Of a DNA stretch of 60,007 nucleotides, positions 9,124 to 20,019 are shown piece by piece. Each line of letters starts with the position of its first letter. Position 1 is the stretch's first letter. Under the pieces are notes generated by a model. The model was not told the origin of the DNA. It saw only the letters and a program-made list of their open reading frames with translations, and did no database searches. Made by a program: the position numbers and the translations under genes. Source of the DNA: an uncultured Gammaproteobacteria bacterium (GTDB lineage: Bacteria; Pseudomonadota; Gammaproteobacteria; Arenicellales; CAJQKF01); the NCBI GenBank assembly GCA_905478855.1, contig CAJQKF010000052.1, forward strand, positions 1 through 60,007, in the 5' to 3' direction.

Positions 9124-10580
9124 GCTTGATACTCCTGTGGAATGGCTTTATGCCAATCGGTGACATTTTGATATTGGTGTCCTACATTTAATAGAATTGA
9201 TTCTTGCATGAACTTTCCAATGAGTTGCATACCGATGGGTAGTCCAGCGTTGTCAAATCCTACAGGTAACGACAACCCGGGAAGACCTGCTAGATTTACA
9301 GTGTTTGTAAAAATATCATTTAGATACATCGAAATGGGATCGTCTGTTTTCGCTCCGAGCCCAAACGCTGTTGTTGGCGTTGTTGGCCCTAAGATTACAT
9401 CGCATGCTTCAAACGCTGTGTCGAAATCATTCGATATTAAGCGGCGAATCCGCTGTGCCTTAAGATAATAAGCATCATAATATCCCGATGACAGAGCATA
9501 AGCGCCAATCATGATTCGACGTTTAACTTCTGCTCCGAAACCCTCAGATCGGCTGCGCTCGTAGAGGTCTGCAAGATCAACCGGGTCTTCACATCGATAT
9601 CCATAGCGAACCCCATCAAAACGGGAAAGATTTGATGAAGCTTCTGCGGGTGCAATTACGTAATAACAGGGAATTCCTGCAGCGCTATTTGGTAAATCTA
9701 CTTCGACTGTGGTTGCGCCTAATGATTTCAATGTTTCAATCGCAACGTCAACTGCCCTGGAAATTTCTGGATCGATACCGTCCTCAAAAAACTGCTTTGG
9801 TAAGCCAATTCGTAGACCGCTAATTGTATTAGCTAATTGCGCACTGGCAGTTGATGGGTCGTTGTTCACTGAGGTCGAGTCTAAAGGGTCGTGACCACTC
9901 ATTGCGTCAAGTAGCAATGCGGCATCTTCACAGCTTCGGGCGATTGGACCAGCTTGGTCTAGAGATGATGCAAATGCAATCATTCCATAACGCGATACTC
10001 TGCCGTAACTCGGCTTAAGGCCGGTTAAACCGCAAAATGCAGCCGGCTGACGGATAGAACCACCGGTGTCTGTCCCGGTGGCAATAGGTGCAAGACGTGC
10101 GCCCACGGCAGCCGCAGAGCCACCGGAACTACCGCCGGGTACTCGTTGTTCCGACCATGGGTTAAGTACTGGCCCATACCATGAAGTTTCATTAGAAGAA
10201 CCCATGGCGAACTCATCCATGTTTGTTTTGCCGAGTGTAACCATGCCTGCATTCGCTAAGCGTTTTACCACTGTCGCGTCATAGGGCGAGATGAAATTAT
10301 CGAGCATTTTAGAACCACACGACGTTTTCATGCCTTCTGTGCAGAAAATATCTTTGTGAGCGAGTGGAATACCACAAAGAACATGTGAATCGCCGGTTGA
10401 AAGTATTTGATCTGCAGATTCTGCCTGAGTCCGAACCTGTTCTGGATCTACTGTGATAAATGCATTAAGTTTTGATGCATTATCAATTCTGTCGAGAAAG
10501 TGCTGGCTTAACTCGACAGCAGAGAGGCTACGATCGCGTAATCTGGACGCAAGATCGACTAAACTAAGTGTATGAAGCAT
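9120..10580 (-). CDS. gatA: Asp/Glu-tRNA amidotransferase subunit A
   Basis: Glutaminase subunit that releases ammonia for the GatCAB transamidation. 486 residues of amidase-signature family; the catalytic triad is visible as K76 (AHKDIF), S151 (GGSSGGS) and S175 (DTGGSIRQ), with the same 75- and 24-residue spacing as in the well-studied enzymes. Middle gene of gatC-gatA-gatB; 32 bases after gatC. Confidence 0.98.
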   Translation of the reverse strand: MLHTLSLVDLASRLRDRSLSAVELSQHFLDRIDNASKLNAFITVDPEQVRTQAESADQILSTGDSHVLCGIPLAHKDIFCTEGMKTSCGSKMLDNFISPYDATVVKRLANAGMVTLGKTNMDEFAMGSSNETSWYGPVLNPWSEQRVPGGSSGGSAAAVGARLAPIATGTDTGGSIRQPAAFCGLTGLKPSYGRVSRYGMIAFASSLDQAGPIARSCEDAALLLDAMSGHDPLDSTSVNNDPSTASAQLANTISGLRIGLPKQFFEDGIDPEISRAVDVAIETLKSLGATTVEVDLPNSAAGIPCYYVIAPAEASSNLSRFDGVRYGYRCEDPVDLADLYERSRSEGFGAEVKRRIMIGAYALSSGYYDAYYLKAQRIRRLISNDFDTAFEACDVILGPTTPTTAFGLGAKTDDPISMYLNDIFTNTVNLAGLPGLSLPVGFDNAGLPIGMQLIGKFMQESILLNVGHQYQNVTDWHKAIPQEYQA

Positions 10581-10612
10581 GGTGCTGCCTGGGTAATTAT
10601 AGGGTTTTGGGC

Positions 10613-10900
10613 TTATTCAACTACACGAGGAACTAGGAAAAGTCCTTTTTCTGCAGAAGGAGCGATTTGCAAGAGTGCATCGCGACAATTTTTTTCGGTC
10701 ACTTTATCTTCACGTAATGGAAGGTTTACATCTTGGGGATGTGCCATAGGTTTAATAGTGTTGGTATCAACCGTATTCATCTGTGCGACAAGATCCATAA
10801 TATCAGTTAGGCTTTCAGCATAATGACTCGCGTCCTTATCGTTAATACGGAGTCTGCCTAATCGGGCAATAGCAAAAACGTCGTCAGTAGTAATACTCAT
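10613..10900 (-). CDS. gatC: Asp/Glu-tRNA amidotransferase subunit C
   Basis: Small subunit that stabilises GatA-GatB. 95 residues starting [19 protein letters not shown], with the [12 protein letters not shown] and [16 protein letters not shown] blocks characteristic of GatC. First gene of the operon, divergent from mreB; gatC-mreB divergence is also seen in Pseudomonas. Confidence 0.96.
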   Translation of the reverse strand: MSITTDDVFAIARLGRLRINDKDASHYAESLTDIMDLVAQMNTVDTNTIKPMAHPQDVNLPLREDKVTEKNCRDALLQIAPSAEKGLFLVPRVVE

Positions 10901-10926
10901 TTATTAAACCGTTGGTAGTGTATTTT

Positions 10927-10952
10927 GATTTTCGCTTATTTTATCGAAAATC
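10927..10952. promoter_or_regulatory. Inverted repeat upstream of gatC
   Basis: GATTTTCG (10927-10934) and CGAAAATC (10945-10952) form a perfect 8-base inverted repeat with a 10-base A/T-rich spacer, 27 bases upstream of gatC in the gatC/mreB divergent region. Either an operator or a 5'-leader hairpin. Confidence 0.35.
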
Positions 10953-11030
10953 GAGAAAACTTGTGCTGAAATTCGGTTAAAATTATAACTCTTTAGTGCT
11001 TAATCGCATTGTTTTCTCAAATTTCATTGA

Positions 11031-12125
<1,095 letters not shown>

Positions 12126-12152
12126 AAATTTTTATTAGTCGTACTTTGATAG

Positions 12153-12182
12153 CCCTCAAGTTCTGGCAATTTAAGGGTTTTT
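12153..12182 (+). terminator. Terminator-like hairpin between mreB and mreC
   Basis: A 10-pair stem (12153-12162 with 12168-12177; one C/A mismatch and one G-U pair) with a 5-base loop is followed at once by five T (12178-12182). It begins 27 bases after the mreB stop. The form is that of a rho-independent terminator; it would let mreB be made in excess over mreC and the genes behind it. Confidence 0.65.
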
Positions 12183-12194
12183 CTACAATATTTG

Positions 12195-12235
12195 ACCAAG
12201 TTGCGATCATTAGATGATATAAACCGTAACTTGGT
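12195..12235. promoter_or_regulatory. Nested inverted repeat upstream of mreC
   Basis: ACCAAGTT (12195-12202) and AACTTGGT (12228-12235) form an outer perfect 8-base inverted repeat; inside it ATCAT (12206-12210) and ATGAT (12214-12218) form a second one. It lies between the terminator-like hairpin and the mreC start, so it may belong to an mreC promoter/operator or a leader structure. Confidence 0.4.
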
Positions 12236-12287
12236 GGTCATATCAACGTTATGACCGATTTCTAGTCCGTCGAGTTTTATATTCCCA

Positions 12288-13178
12288 GTGAATGCTTCCG
12301 GAGCGAACTTTAGGTTCTCGGTTCTGGTGTTGGTTTCCGTCATATTGATAAATATTGACGCACATACCAACACGTTGTCACCTGTTCGAGCCTTGAGTGG
12401 GTTACTCATTACCCCATTACAGCAATTGGTTCTTATTCCCTCGCAATTTGCACAATGGGTCGCGGGCAGAGCAATTTCGACACCGGAATTGCGAGACCAG
12501 TTAACGCAGGTTAAAAATGCTAATCTACAATTGCGAGTACGACAACAGCAAATAAGCTCTTTACAAGCTGAAAACCAACGTTTACGACAACTATTGTCTG
12601 CATCGCCCCGCGGTCTTAACCGGGTTATGTTGGCGGAATTGGTTGATGTGAGTCTTGAACCCTATTCACAAAGTTTACTTGTAAACAAAGGGCTATCTCA
12701 GGAGGTCTTCTTGGGCCAGCCTGTGTTAGATGCTCAGGGGGTTATGGGTCAAGTGGTGCAAACTTCCTACTATCGTAGCGCCGTGGCGCTTATTACCGAT
12801 CCCGGCCAAACAGTGCCGGTTATGATCGAACGAAATGGTTTTCGAGCATTTTCCGTGGGTATAGGACAATCTGATCAGTTGGATGTGCCTTATTTGAATC
12901 GAAATACCGATATTCGCAAGGGTGATCTTTTGATTACTTCCGGAATGGGAGGCCGATTTCCTTATGGTTATCCAGTGGCAACTATTCGGACCGTTACGGT
13001 CGATGTTAATGAACCTTTTTTAAGAGTAATTGCCGAACCAATAGCAAAATTAAACTATTCTCGAGAGGTTTTACTCGCATGGCCGGGAGATATTCCGGAG
13101 CCAATAGATACTCCTGATGCAATCGGTGTATCAGAAAAACAAATTTCTGGAGATACCCCCAATGTTGCTGGGCAGTAG
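12288..13178 (+). CDS. mreC: Rod-shape protein MreC
   Basis: Bitopic inner-membrane protein linking MreB to PBP2 in the periplasm. 296 residues: an N-terminal membrane helix (about 10-27), a coiled coil at about 66-105 (heptads with QQQISSLQAENQRLRQLL) and two beta-barrel domains with the DPGQTVPVMIERNG and KGDLLITSGMGGRFPYGYPV blocks. No ATG is available upstream, so the GTG at 12288 is taken as start; this one is not certain. The 3' end overlaps mreD by 17 bases. Confidence 0.93.
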   Translation: MNASGANFRFSVLVLVSVILINIDAHTNTLSPVRALSGLLITPLQQLVLIPSQFAQWVAGRAISTPELRDQLTQVKNANLQLRVRQQQISSLQAENQRLRQLLSASPRGLNRVMLAELVDVSLEPYSQSLLVNKGLSQEVFLGQPVLDAQGVMGQVVQTSYYRSAVALITDPGQTVPVMIERNGFRAFSVGIGQSDQLDVPYLNRNTDIRKGDLLITSGMGGRFPYGYPVATIRTVTVDVNEPFLRVIAEPIAKLNYSREVLLAWPGDIPEPIDTPDAIGVSEKQISGDTPNVAGQ

Positions 13179-13656
13179 TAACTATCGACCGCTCTGGATC
13201 GTTGTGGGGAGCTTTTTAATTGCAGGGTGCCTCAACATTTTACCGATGGGGATAATGGCTGGATATTTTCAGCCGGATTGGGTGGTACTTGTGCTAATTT
13301 ACTGGTGTTTCTGGGAACCGGAGCGCATCGGCGCCGGTGCTGGCTGGTGTGCCGGAATTTTTCTAGATATGCTTGACTATGGAACCTTTGGAAAGCATGC
13401 GCTGGCAAAGCTAGTTTGTGGTTTTCTTGCTAACCGTATATCGCTTCGACTGCGCTCGTACCCGGTATGGCAACAATCTGCGGCTGTCGGCGTGCTAATA
13501 GCGATCGATACATTAATTGTTGCGATTGTTCAATTATTTTTGGACGAACCCAATCTTTCTATTGGACGTTGGTGTACTCCGCTCGCTAGCATGGTGATGT
13601 GGCCGGTTGTACTCATAATGCTAAAGCCGGCTTTTCCACGACATGGGTTTCGCTGA
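13162..13656 (+). CDS. mreD: Rod-shape protein MreD
   Basis: Polytopic inner-membrane partner of MreC. The start at 13162 is chosen over 13117 because it is preceded by GGAGAT at 13149-13154 and gives the expected short N terminus before the first membrane helix; 164 residues matches the family. Several hydrophobic helices and the FQPDWVVLVLIYWCF and GxFLDMLDYGTFGKHAL blocks are typical. Ends in TGATG shared with mrdA. Confidence 0.92.
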   Translation: MLLGSSNYRPLWIVVGSFLIAGCLNILPMGIMAGYFQPDWVVLVLIYWCFWEPERIGAGAGWCAGIFLDMLDYGTFGKHALAKLVCGFLANRISLRLRSYPVWQQSAAVGVLIAIDTLIVAIVQLFLDEPNLSIGRWCTPLASMVMWPVVLIMLKPAFPRHGFR

Positions 13657-15536
13657 TGGCCACGCAGCATATTAAGGACGCAAAGCGCGAAGAAAATATC
13701 ATCAAGAGCCGGATTGTGATGACATTTTTTGGTATTTTAATTTTGGTGCTTGTTTTGTTTTTTCGTTTGTATTATCTGCAGGTAACGGGACACACCCATT
13801 ATGAGACACTGTCAAACAATAATCGTATTGATTTGACGCCGGTTGCACCCGTTCGCGGAATGATATTTGATCGTAACGGAAAAATACTGGCTCAAAATAC
13901 TCCGGTTTATACGCTGGATATCACTCCGGATCAGATAAAAAACATGGAACAGACACTCGATCATGTAAGCCAGTTGGTCAGTATTAGTGACTATGAACTA
14001 AAACGATTTAAGCGCAGTTTGAAGCAACGTCCGGGTTTTGAAGCCCGCACATTAATTACGAACCTTGAGCATGCGGAAGCTGCACGTTTTGCGGTTAATC
14101 AACACCGATTCAAGGGGGTTAAGCTAACCGCAGAATTGCAACGAGTCTATCCTTACGCCGAACTTACCGCCCATGTTCTTGGATATGTTGGACGAATTGG
14201 ACCAAAAGATCTAAAAAAAATTGATAAAACTGCCTATAAAGGAACATCACATATTGGCAAGCTAGGGATTGAAGCATTTTATGAGAACGATTTACTGGGA
14301 ACGGTAGGGATCGCCCAAGCTGAGACCAATGCACATGGCCGTGTGGTCCGTAAACTTCATCGAACACCGGCGACGGCAGGAGAAAACCTACACTTAAATC
14401 TGGATATCGAACTGCAGGCGCTTGCTCATCATATATTGGATGGTAGGAAGGGTTCGATAGTAGCAATTGAGCCAGCCACCGGTGGCATATTAGCATTTGC
14501 AAGCACGCCGTCTTTTGATCCAAATTTATTTGTGAATGGTATCGATACGAAGAACTTTAAACGGCTTAATAGCTCTGATGATCGCCCGTTGCTAAATCGG
14601 GCCTTGCACGGTCGTTATGCTCCGGGTTCAACAATTAAACCGTTTGTTGGGTTAGCAGGACTGGAACAAGGGATTGACGATAAGCAGCAGATCGATTGCT
14701 ATGGTGTTTTTAAGCTGCCTAATAGTAGACATCGATACCGAGATTGGAAAAAAGAAGGGCATGGTCGAGTCGATATGCGTTCTTCGATTGCGCAGTCCTG
14801 CGATGTGTATTTTTATCGCTTGGCGAGTCGAATCGGCATACAGAAACTGCATGACACTCTGATTAAGTTTGGACTTGGGCGCAAAACAGGCGTAGATCTG
14901 GGACGTGAACCAACCGGATTAGTGCCTTCGCCAGATTGGAAGAAACGGGTTAAAAATCTATCTTGGTATCCTGGAGAAACAGTAATCGCCGGTATTGGTC
15001 AGGGCTTTATGCTCGCAACTCCACTACAACTCGCGGTGGCGACTACGGTTTTGGCAAACCGTGGCTTATATATTGAGCCTCTATTTTTACACTCCAAAGA
15101 AGACCCGCAAACCCGAATTCTTGAACCTGTGGACGAAAGCGATGCATTCATGGTGGAAATGAATGATCCTGATTTTTATGAGCGTGTTATTAAAGGAATG
15201 GAAGAAGTCGTTCACGGTGATCGTGGAACAGCGCGTAAGCTGGGACGTAAGTCTTCATACCGGTTTGCAGGCAAAACAGGTACAGCTCAAGTTGTAGGCA
15301 TCGCTCAAGATGCTGAGTATGATGAGGAAAACCTAGAAGAACGATTTCGTGATCATGCCTTGTTTATCGCATTTGCGCCGCTTGAAAAACCTCGCATCGC
15401 CATTGCTGTGATAGTAGAAAACGGTGGTAGCGGCAGTGGTACAGCAGCGCCCATTGCGAAACAAATGTTGGATTATTATTTAATTGAAAGATTACGGAGA
15501 GTTTCTGCAGACAAGCGGGTAAATGATTTTGGCTAG
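13656..15536 (+). CDS. mrdA: Penicillin-binding protein 2 (elongasome transpeptidase)
   Basis: Class B PBP that crosslinks new side-wall peptidoglycan together with RodA. Start at 13656 (TGATG overlap with mreD) gives 626 residues and removes 19 implausible residues from the longer frame. One membrane helix near residues 20-40, pedestal domain with RGMIFDRNGK, then the transpeptidase with SxxK at S325-K328 (APGSTIKP), SCD at 381-383 and KTG at 540-542 (AGKTGTAQ). Target of mecillinam in relatives. Confidence 0.97.
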   Translation: MATQHIKDAKREENIIKSRIVMTFFGILILVLVLFFRLYYLQVTGHTHYETLSNNNRIDLTPVAPVRGMIFDRNGKILAQNTPVYTLDITPDQIKNMEQTLDHVSQLVSISDYELKRFKRSLKQRPGFEARTLITNLEHAEAARFAVNQHRFKGVKLTAELQRVYPYAELTAHVLGYVGRIGPKDLKKIDKTAYKGTSHIGKLGIEAFYENDLLGTVGIAQAETNAHGRVVRKLHRTPATAGENLHLNLDIELQALAHHILDGRKGSIVAIEPATGGILAFASTPSFDPNLFVNGIDTKNFKRLNSSDDRPLLNRALHGRYAPGSTIKPFVGLAGLEQGIDDKQQIDCYGVFKLPNSRHRYRDWKKEGHGRVDMRSSIAQSCDVYFYRLASRIGIQKLHDTLIKFGLGRKTGVDLGREPTGLVPSPDWKKRVKNLSWYPGETVIAGIGQGFMLATPLQLAVATTVLANRGLYIEPLFLHSKEDPQTRILEPVDESDAFMVEMNDPDFYERVIKGMEEVVHGDRGTARKLGRKSSYRFAGKTGTAQVVGIAQDAEYDEENLEERFRDHALFIAFAPLEKPRIAIAVIVENGGSGSGTAAPIAKQMLDYYLIERLRRVSADKRVNDFG

Positions 15537-16602
15537 TCGTAACCATCTTGATGGTCCGTTGCTGATCGCTTTACTTATGCTATCTGGTTTAAGCCTTATT
15601 GTTTTGTACAGTGCCGGAGGCGGAAATGGTGACTTAATCTGGCGACAATTTATTCGATTATCTGTAGCAATTTTAGTGATGGTTGCTATTGCCTATACTC
15701 GTATCGATAGTATTCAGCGTTGGTCACCACACGTTTTTTCAGCTGGACTTTTGTTGTTGGGTTTAGTTTTACTGGTAGGAATTGTCGGTAAGGGTGCTCA
15801 GCGTTGGCTGGATCTAGGTTTTTTTCGTTTTCAGCCTGCTGAAATAATGAAACTTGGAGTCCCTATGATGACCGCGTGGGTGTTGGCGCGACGCCCGCTA
15901 CCGGCTAGTAATTGGACTATCGTCCTTTCTCTGGTTGTTGTTTGTCTTCCTACCGGTTTGGTCGTTCTGCAACCGGATTTAGGCACTGCTATTTTGATAG
16001 CTATGTCAGGATTGGTGGTGATTTTTGTTGCGGGACTAAAGTGGCGATATATCATAGCAACTAGCGGGTTATTGTTTGCAGCGGCACCGTTGATGTGGTT
16101 TAACCTCCACGCGTATCAGCAGCGCCGAATACTGACATTATTTGACCCGTATTCTGATCCTTTAGGGGCGGGTTATCATACAATTCAGTCAACAATAGCG
16201 GTCGGTGCTGGGGGCTTTTATGGTAAAGGATGGATTCATGGCACACAATCCCAACTCGAATTTATACCGGAGAGAAGTACTGATTTTGTTTTCGCTGTGT
16301 TTGCAGAAGAGTTTGGTCTATTAGGTTCCATGTTGTTGCTTTTGATTTACTTATTCATTATCGGCCGTTGTTTGATTATTGCGTTTAATGCTCGCGATAC
16401 TTATGCGAGATTATTATGTGCAAGTCTTGCATGGACATTTTTTGTCTATGTTTTTGTAAATATCGGGATGGTTACCGGTATTTTGCCAGTTGTTGGTGTA
16501 CCGTTGCCTCTAATAAGTTACGGGGGAACGTCAATGGTTACCTTGATGGCGGGATTTGGAATCGTAATGAGTGTGCATACTCACAAAAGGTTAATGACGT
16601 GA
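15523..16602 (+). CDS. rodA: SEDS peptidoglycan glycosyltransferase RodA
   Basis: Polymerises lipid II in the rod complex with PBP2. 359 residues with about ten membrane helices and SEDS family signatures: GKGAQRWLDLGFFRFQPAE, LQPDLGTA, the large periplasmic loop with FIPERSTDFVFAV, and the C-terminal PLPLISYGGTSM. Overlaps mrdA by 14 bases. Confidence 0.97.
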   Translation: MILASRNHLDGPLLIALLMLSGLSLIVLYSAGGGNGDLIWRQFIRLSVAILVMVAIAYTRIDSIQRWSPHVFSAGLLLLGLVLLVGIVGKGAQRWLDLGFFRFQPAEIMKLGVPMMTAWVLARRPLPASNWTIVLSLVVVCLPTGLVVLQPDLGTAILIAMSGLVVIFVAGLKWRYIIATSGLLFAAAPLMWFNLHAYQQRRILTLFDPYSDPLGAGYHTIQSTIAVGAGGFYGKGWIHGTQSQLEFIPERSTDFVFAVFAEEFGLLGSMLLLLIYLFIIGRCLIIAFNARDTYARLLCASLAWTFFVYVFVNIGMVTGILPVVGVPLPLISYGGTSMVTLMAGFGIVMSVHTHKRLMT

Positions 16603-16683
16603 GGTCTTTCGTTGTTACTCAAATTTCGGTATTTTTAGCATACTCGATTAGTCATAGTTTCGTTAACAGATAGGAGAAGAGAA

Positions 16684-17682
16684 TTGTCAATATATAAATA
16701 TAACGGTGCTTTTTCGATAGTATTCGTAATCGCCTTATTTGGTCTATCGGGTTCTCTTTCTGCGGACTATTCAAAACATCCGAAGGCCATTTCGTTGATG
16801 GATAAAATGGTTTTGGAGCATAATTATGATCGAACGCAACTTGAACGAATATTAACAACAGCGAGTCGTGAAGATCGAATTCTGAAATCCATGAAGAATT
16901 CAGCGGAGAAGGTTAAACCGTGGTCGAAGTATCGCCCGTTGTTTGTGACCGAAACTCGAGTTAAATCGGGTGCTCAGTTTTTAATTAAATATCGTACGGT
17001 ATTGAACCGGGCCGAGCAAAAATACGGAGTACCACCTGAGGTAATTACTGCAATAATCGGTGTGGAAACAAATTACGGTGGTTATACAGGCAAGGCGAAT
17101 GTGCTTAATTCATTGTCAACATTAGCCTTTGAACATCCACGTCGTTCGAGATTTTTTACCTCAGAGCTTGAGAATTACCTTTTGCTAGTGCGGGAGCGTA
17201 ACTGGCAGGCTGATAAACCACTTGGTTCTTATGCAGGTGCCATGGGACTGGGACAATTCATGCCGAGCAATTATCGCAGACTTGCTGTGGACTTTAACAA
17301 CGATGGGGTAGCTGATCTATTTGATCCCGTGGATGCGATTGGTAGCGTCGCCAATTATTTTAAACATCATGGCTGGGTAAAAGGGCAACCCGTGGCGGCT
17401 CTTGCGGTGGTTAAGGGTGAATTCGATAAAACTATTGCGAATAATAATTTCAAACCCAGTCGGACGATCGCAGAACTGGAAAAACTGGGTTATCAGTCTA
17501 CTGTAAACTATGATCCGAGCGCCAAGGCAACCGTTGTTCGCTTTAATGGCGTAGATGGAGACGAGTATTGGATTGGACTTAAGAACTTCTATGTTATCAG
17601 TCGGTATAATCCGACACGAAAATACGCCATGGCGGTGTATCATGTCAGCCAGGAAATTAACCGGATTCTGGAAAAGGGTTAA
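16684..17682 (+). CDS. mltB: Lytic murein transglycosylase B
   Basis: Cleaves glycan strands to 1,6-anhydro-muropeptides in the periplasm. 332 residues; the TTG start at 16684 follows an AGGAGAAG ribosome site (16672-16679). An N-terminal signal sequence ends near LSAD (residue 28), with no lipobox Cys, so a soluble form. Catalytic Glu is E128 in IIGVETNYGG; MGLGQFMPS and FDPVDAIGSVANYFKHHGW are family motifs. Lies between rodA and rlpA, as in pseudomonads. Confidence 0.95.
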   Translation: MSIYKYNGAFSIVFVIALFGLSGSLSADYSKHPKAISLMDKMVLEHNYDRTQLERILTTASREDRILKSMKNSAEKVKPWSKYRPLFVTETRVKSGAQFLIKYRTVLNRAEQKYGVPPEVITAIIGVETNYGGYTGKANVLNSLSTLAFEHPRRSRFFTSELENYLLLVRERNWQADKPLGSYAGAMGLGQFMPSNYRRLAVDFNNDGVADLFDPVDAIGSVANYFKHHGWVKGQPVAALAVVKGEFDKTIANNNFKPSRTIAELEKLGYQSTVNYDPSAKATVVRFNGVDGDEYWIGLKNFYVISRYNPTRKYAMAVYHVSQEINRILEKG

Positions 17683-17687
17683 AATAG

Positions 17688-18533
17688 ATGCGTAAACCCG
17701 TTGTAAGCCGGCTTGTTCTCGTCATTATTTGTCTTGCAGTATCTGCATGCAGTATTACGGGAAAGAAGGATGGTAAGTATTATCAGGATGATGGGCCACC
17801 ACGCTTTAAGAATGGTCCGCGTCCTTCATCTGTGCCTAATGCGATACCGATTAATGAGGTGCTTAGTCGAACGGGTAATAAGCCTTATACTGCGCTGGGC
17901 AAGCGATATGTCCCACTGAAGAGTGGGCGGGGATATGAAAAAACCGGCAATGCGTCGTGGTACGGACGAAAATATCATGGCCGCACAACATCCAGCGGTG
18001 AGGTCTATGATATGTACAAAATGACCGCCGCTCACCCGGTGCTACCGCTTCCATCATATGTGCTTGTGCGCAACTTATCTAATCAAAGAGAAGTGATAGT
18101 AAAGGTTAATGATAGAGGACCTTTTCTGGGTGATAGAGTTATTGATCTATCCTACATGGCGGCTAAGAAACTGGGTGTGGTTGCAACCGGAACCGCGTCT
18201 GTCTTTGTTAAAACAGTCTTTGCCGATTCGGATTCAACTCCGAAACTGAAAAGTGATGTAGGTAAACCTTCTTCGAAACCATTAACGAGTTCACTGAATG
18301 AAACGGTCTTATTGCAAGCCGGTAGTTTTGCCAGTGCCGAAAATGCATGGAAGCTTTATGAGCAGCTAGTTTCAAAAGGGTACCGCAACACTAAAGTGGA
18401 ACAGGTTAGGGTATCCGAAAGAATTTATTATCGAGTTCAGATTGGCCCTTACGATAATAGACAAGCTGTCGAGGCTACTGCGGTCGCTGTAGAGGAGTTC
18501 TTACGTTCACCAGTATCAATCTTAAAGAATTAA
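17688..18533 (+). CDS. rlpA: Lytic transglycosylase RlpA with SPOR domain
   Basis: Outer-membrane lipoprotein that in Pseudomonas cleaves denuded glycan strands at septa. 281 residues: lipobox VSAC with Cys 21, a double-psi beta-barrel domain with NASWYGRKYHGRTTSSGEVYDM and VKVNDRGPFLGDRVIDLS (about 85-175), then a C-terminal SPOR domain (about 207-278) that binds septal peptidoglycan. Starts 5 bases after mltB. Confidence 0.95.
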   Translation: MRKPVVSRLVLVIICLAVSACSITGKKDGKYYQDDGPPRFKNGPRPSSVPNAIPINEVLSRTGNKPYTALGKRYVPLKSGRGYEKTGNASWYGRKYHGRTTSSGEVYDMYKMTAAHPVLPLPSYVLVRNLSNQREVIVKVNDRGPFLGDRVIDLSYMAAKKLGVVATGTASVFVKTVFADSDSTPKLKSDVGKPSSKPLTSSLNETVLLQAGSFASAENAWKLYEQLVSKGYRNTKVEQVRVSERIYYRVQIGPYDNRQAVEATAVAVEEFLRSPVSILKN

Positions 18534-18535
18534 TT

Positions 18536-19702
18536 GTGCTAAAAGTTTTTTCAGTCATCGTTGTTTTCTGTGCTTTTACATTCATTTCACTTGCTTCGAA
18601 TGGAAATGAAATGGTGGTGCCCGAAGAATTAAAATCTACTATTCCACCTCCTCAACTAAATGCAACTTCCTGGATACTACGAGATCAGAAGAGCGGTTGG
18701 ACTATAGCGTCTGATAATGCTGAATTACGAATAGAACCGGCGAGCTTAAGCAAGTTAATGACCGCCTTTATAGTTTTTGAAGAGATGCACAATGGCAATC
18801 TTCTTGAAACCGATCTCGTGCGTATTAGTGAGAAGGCTTGGAAGACCGAAGGCTCCCGAATGTTTGTAAAAGTTAATTCGAAAGTGAGTGTCGAAGACCT
18901 GATAAAGGGATTGATTGTGCAATCTGGAAACGATGCTGCGGTAGCGCTGGCAGAGCATATTGCAGGAAGCGAAGAAGGATTTTCTGAACTGATGAATCAG
19001 TCGGCTAAAAAACTTGGATTGAATGGTAGTCAGTTTCGAAACAGTACCGGACTGCCTCACGAAGAACACTTTAGTACGGCGCGAGATCTTACTGAGCTCA
19101 CACGCGTGTTGATAGACCGATTCCCTGAGAAATACCAATTATATTCAATTAAGTCTTTTACTTATAATAAGATAAATCAGCCCAATCGTAATCTTTTACT
19201 CTGGAGGGATGACGCAGTTGATGGAGTTAAAACGGGTCATACGAAAAGTGCGGGTTATTGCTTAGTCGGTTCCGCTGAAAAGCAGGGTATGCGTCTTATT
19301 GCGACCGTTATGGGAACCGACAGTAAGAATTATCGCGCAGAGGCTGTTCACAAACTTCTAAACTATGGTTTCGCAGCGTACGAAGGTTTTCTGCTTTATC
19401 AGAAGGATCAGAAAGTAGCCTCCGCCGATGTATATAAAGGTGATATTAGCTCGGTCGATGCACATTTGCGTAATCCGCTATATGTCACCGTAGCAAAAGG
19501 ACGAGCGAAACAAATGGGAGCATCGGTTGAACTAAGTACTCCACTGGTGGCACCCATTGATGAAAACCAAACGATTGGGCGTCTAAGTTTAAAATTCGAA
19601 GGAAACGAAATTGGCGAATATCCATTGGTTCCGAGTAAAGCTGTATTAGCCGGTGGGTGGTTTACGAATATGTTTGATTCTGTGCGTTTGTTGGTGCAAT
19701 AA
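18536..19702 (+). CDS. dacA: D-Ala-D-Ala carboxypeptidase (PBP5/6 type)
   Basis: Removes the terminal D-Ala of pentapeptide stems in the periplasm. 388 residues, GTG start 2 bases after rlpA. Signal peptide at residues 1-20; penicillin-binding motifs SxxK at S70-K73 (ASLSKLMT), SGN at 130-132 and KTG at 232-234; C-terminal PBP5_C beta domain and a final amphipathic helix (WFTNMFDSVRLLVQ) for membrane attachment. Confidence 0.96.
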   Translation: MLKVFSVIVVFCAFTFISLASNGNEMVVPEELKSTIPPPQLNATSWILRDQKSGWTIASDNAELRIEPASLSKLMTAFIVFEEMHNGNLLETDLVRISEKAWKTEGSRMFVKVNSKVSVEDLIKGLIVQSGNDAAVALAEHIAGSEEGFSELMNQSAKKLGLNGSQFRNSTGLPHEEHFSTARDLTELTRVLIDRFPEKYQLYSIKSFTYNKINQPNRNLLLWRDDAVDGVKTGHTKSAGYCLVGSAEKQGMRLIATVMGTDSKNYRAEAVHKLLNYGFAAYEGFLLYQKDQKVASADVYKGDISSVDAHLRNPLYVTVAKGRAKQMGASVELSTPLVAPIDENQTIGRLSLKFEGNEIGEYPLVPSKAVLAGGWFTNMFDSVRLLVQ

Positions 19703-19703
19703 A

Positions 19704-19988
19704 ATGACGGGAAAAGGTGTAGATGCTCAGAAGGAAACTATTATGGAGTTCCCATGTGACTTTGAGGTTAAGGCTATGGGGAAAAATCAAGCCGACTTTG
19801 CCGATCATGTGTTAGCCCTTGTTTCGCTTCATGTGAATCCAACGGCTAACATACAAGTAACGACAAAGCCGAGCCGTAATGGTGTTTATTTATCGGTCCG
19901 TTGTGATTTTTCTGCTACAAGTAAGACTCAATTAGACGCAATTTATCAGGGTCTTAGTGATGACTCTAAAGTTTTGGTCGCGTTATAG
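19704..19988 (+). CDS. ybeD: YbeD/DUF493 family protein
   Basis: Small ACT-like regulatory protein of unknown role, conserved between dacA and lipB in E. coli and here. Start taken at 19704, right at the dacA stop, giving 94 residues against 87 in E. coli; the start at 19653 would run deep into dacA. Core pattern MEFPCDFEVKAMG and the VTTKPSRNGVYLSV block match the family. Confidence 0.9.
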   Translation: MTGKGVDAQKETIMEFPCDFEVKAMGKNQADFADHVLALVSLHVNPTANIQVTTKPSRNGVYLSVRCDFSATSKTQLDAIYQGLSDDSKVLVAL

Positions 19989-20019
19989 ATTTGACCGGTC
20001 AAAATGCTGAGTTAGAAAA

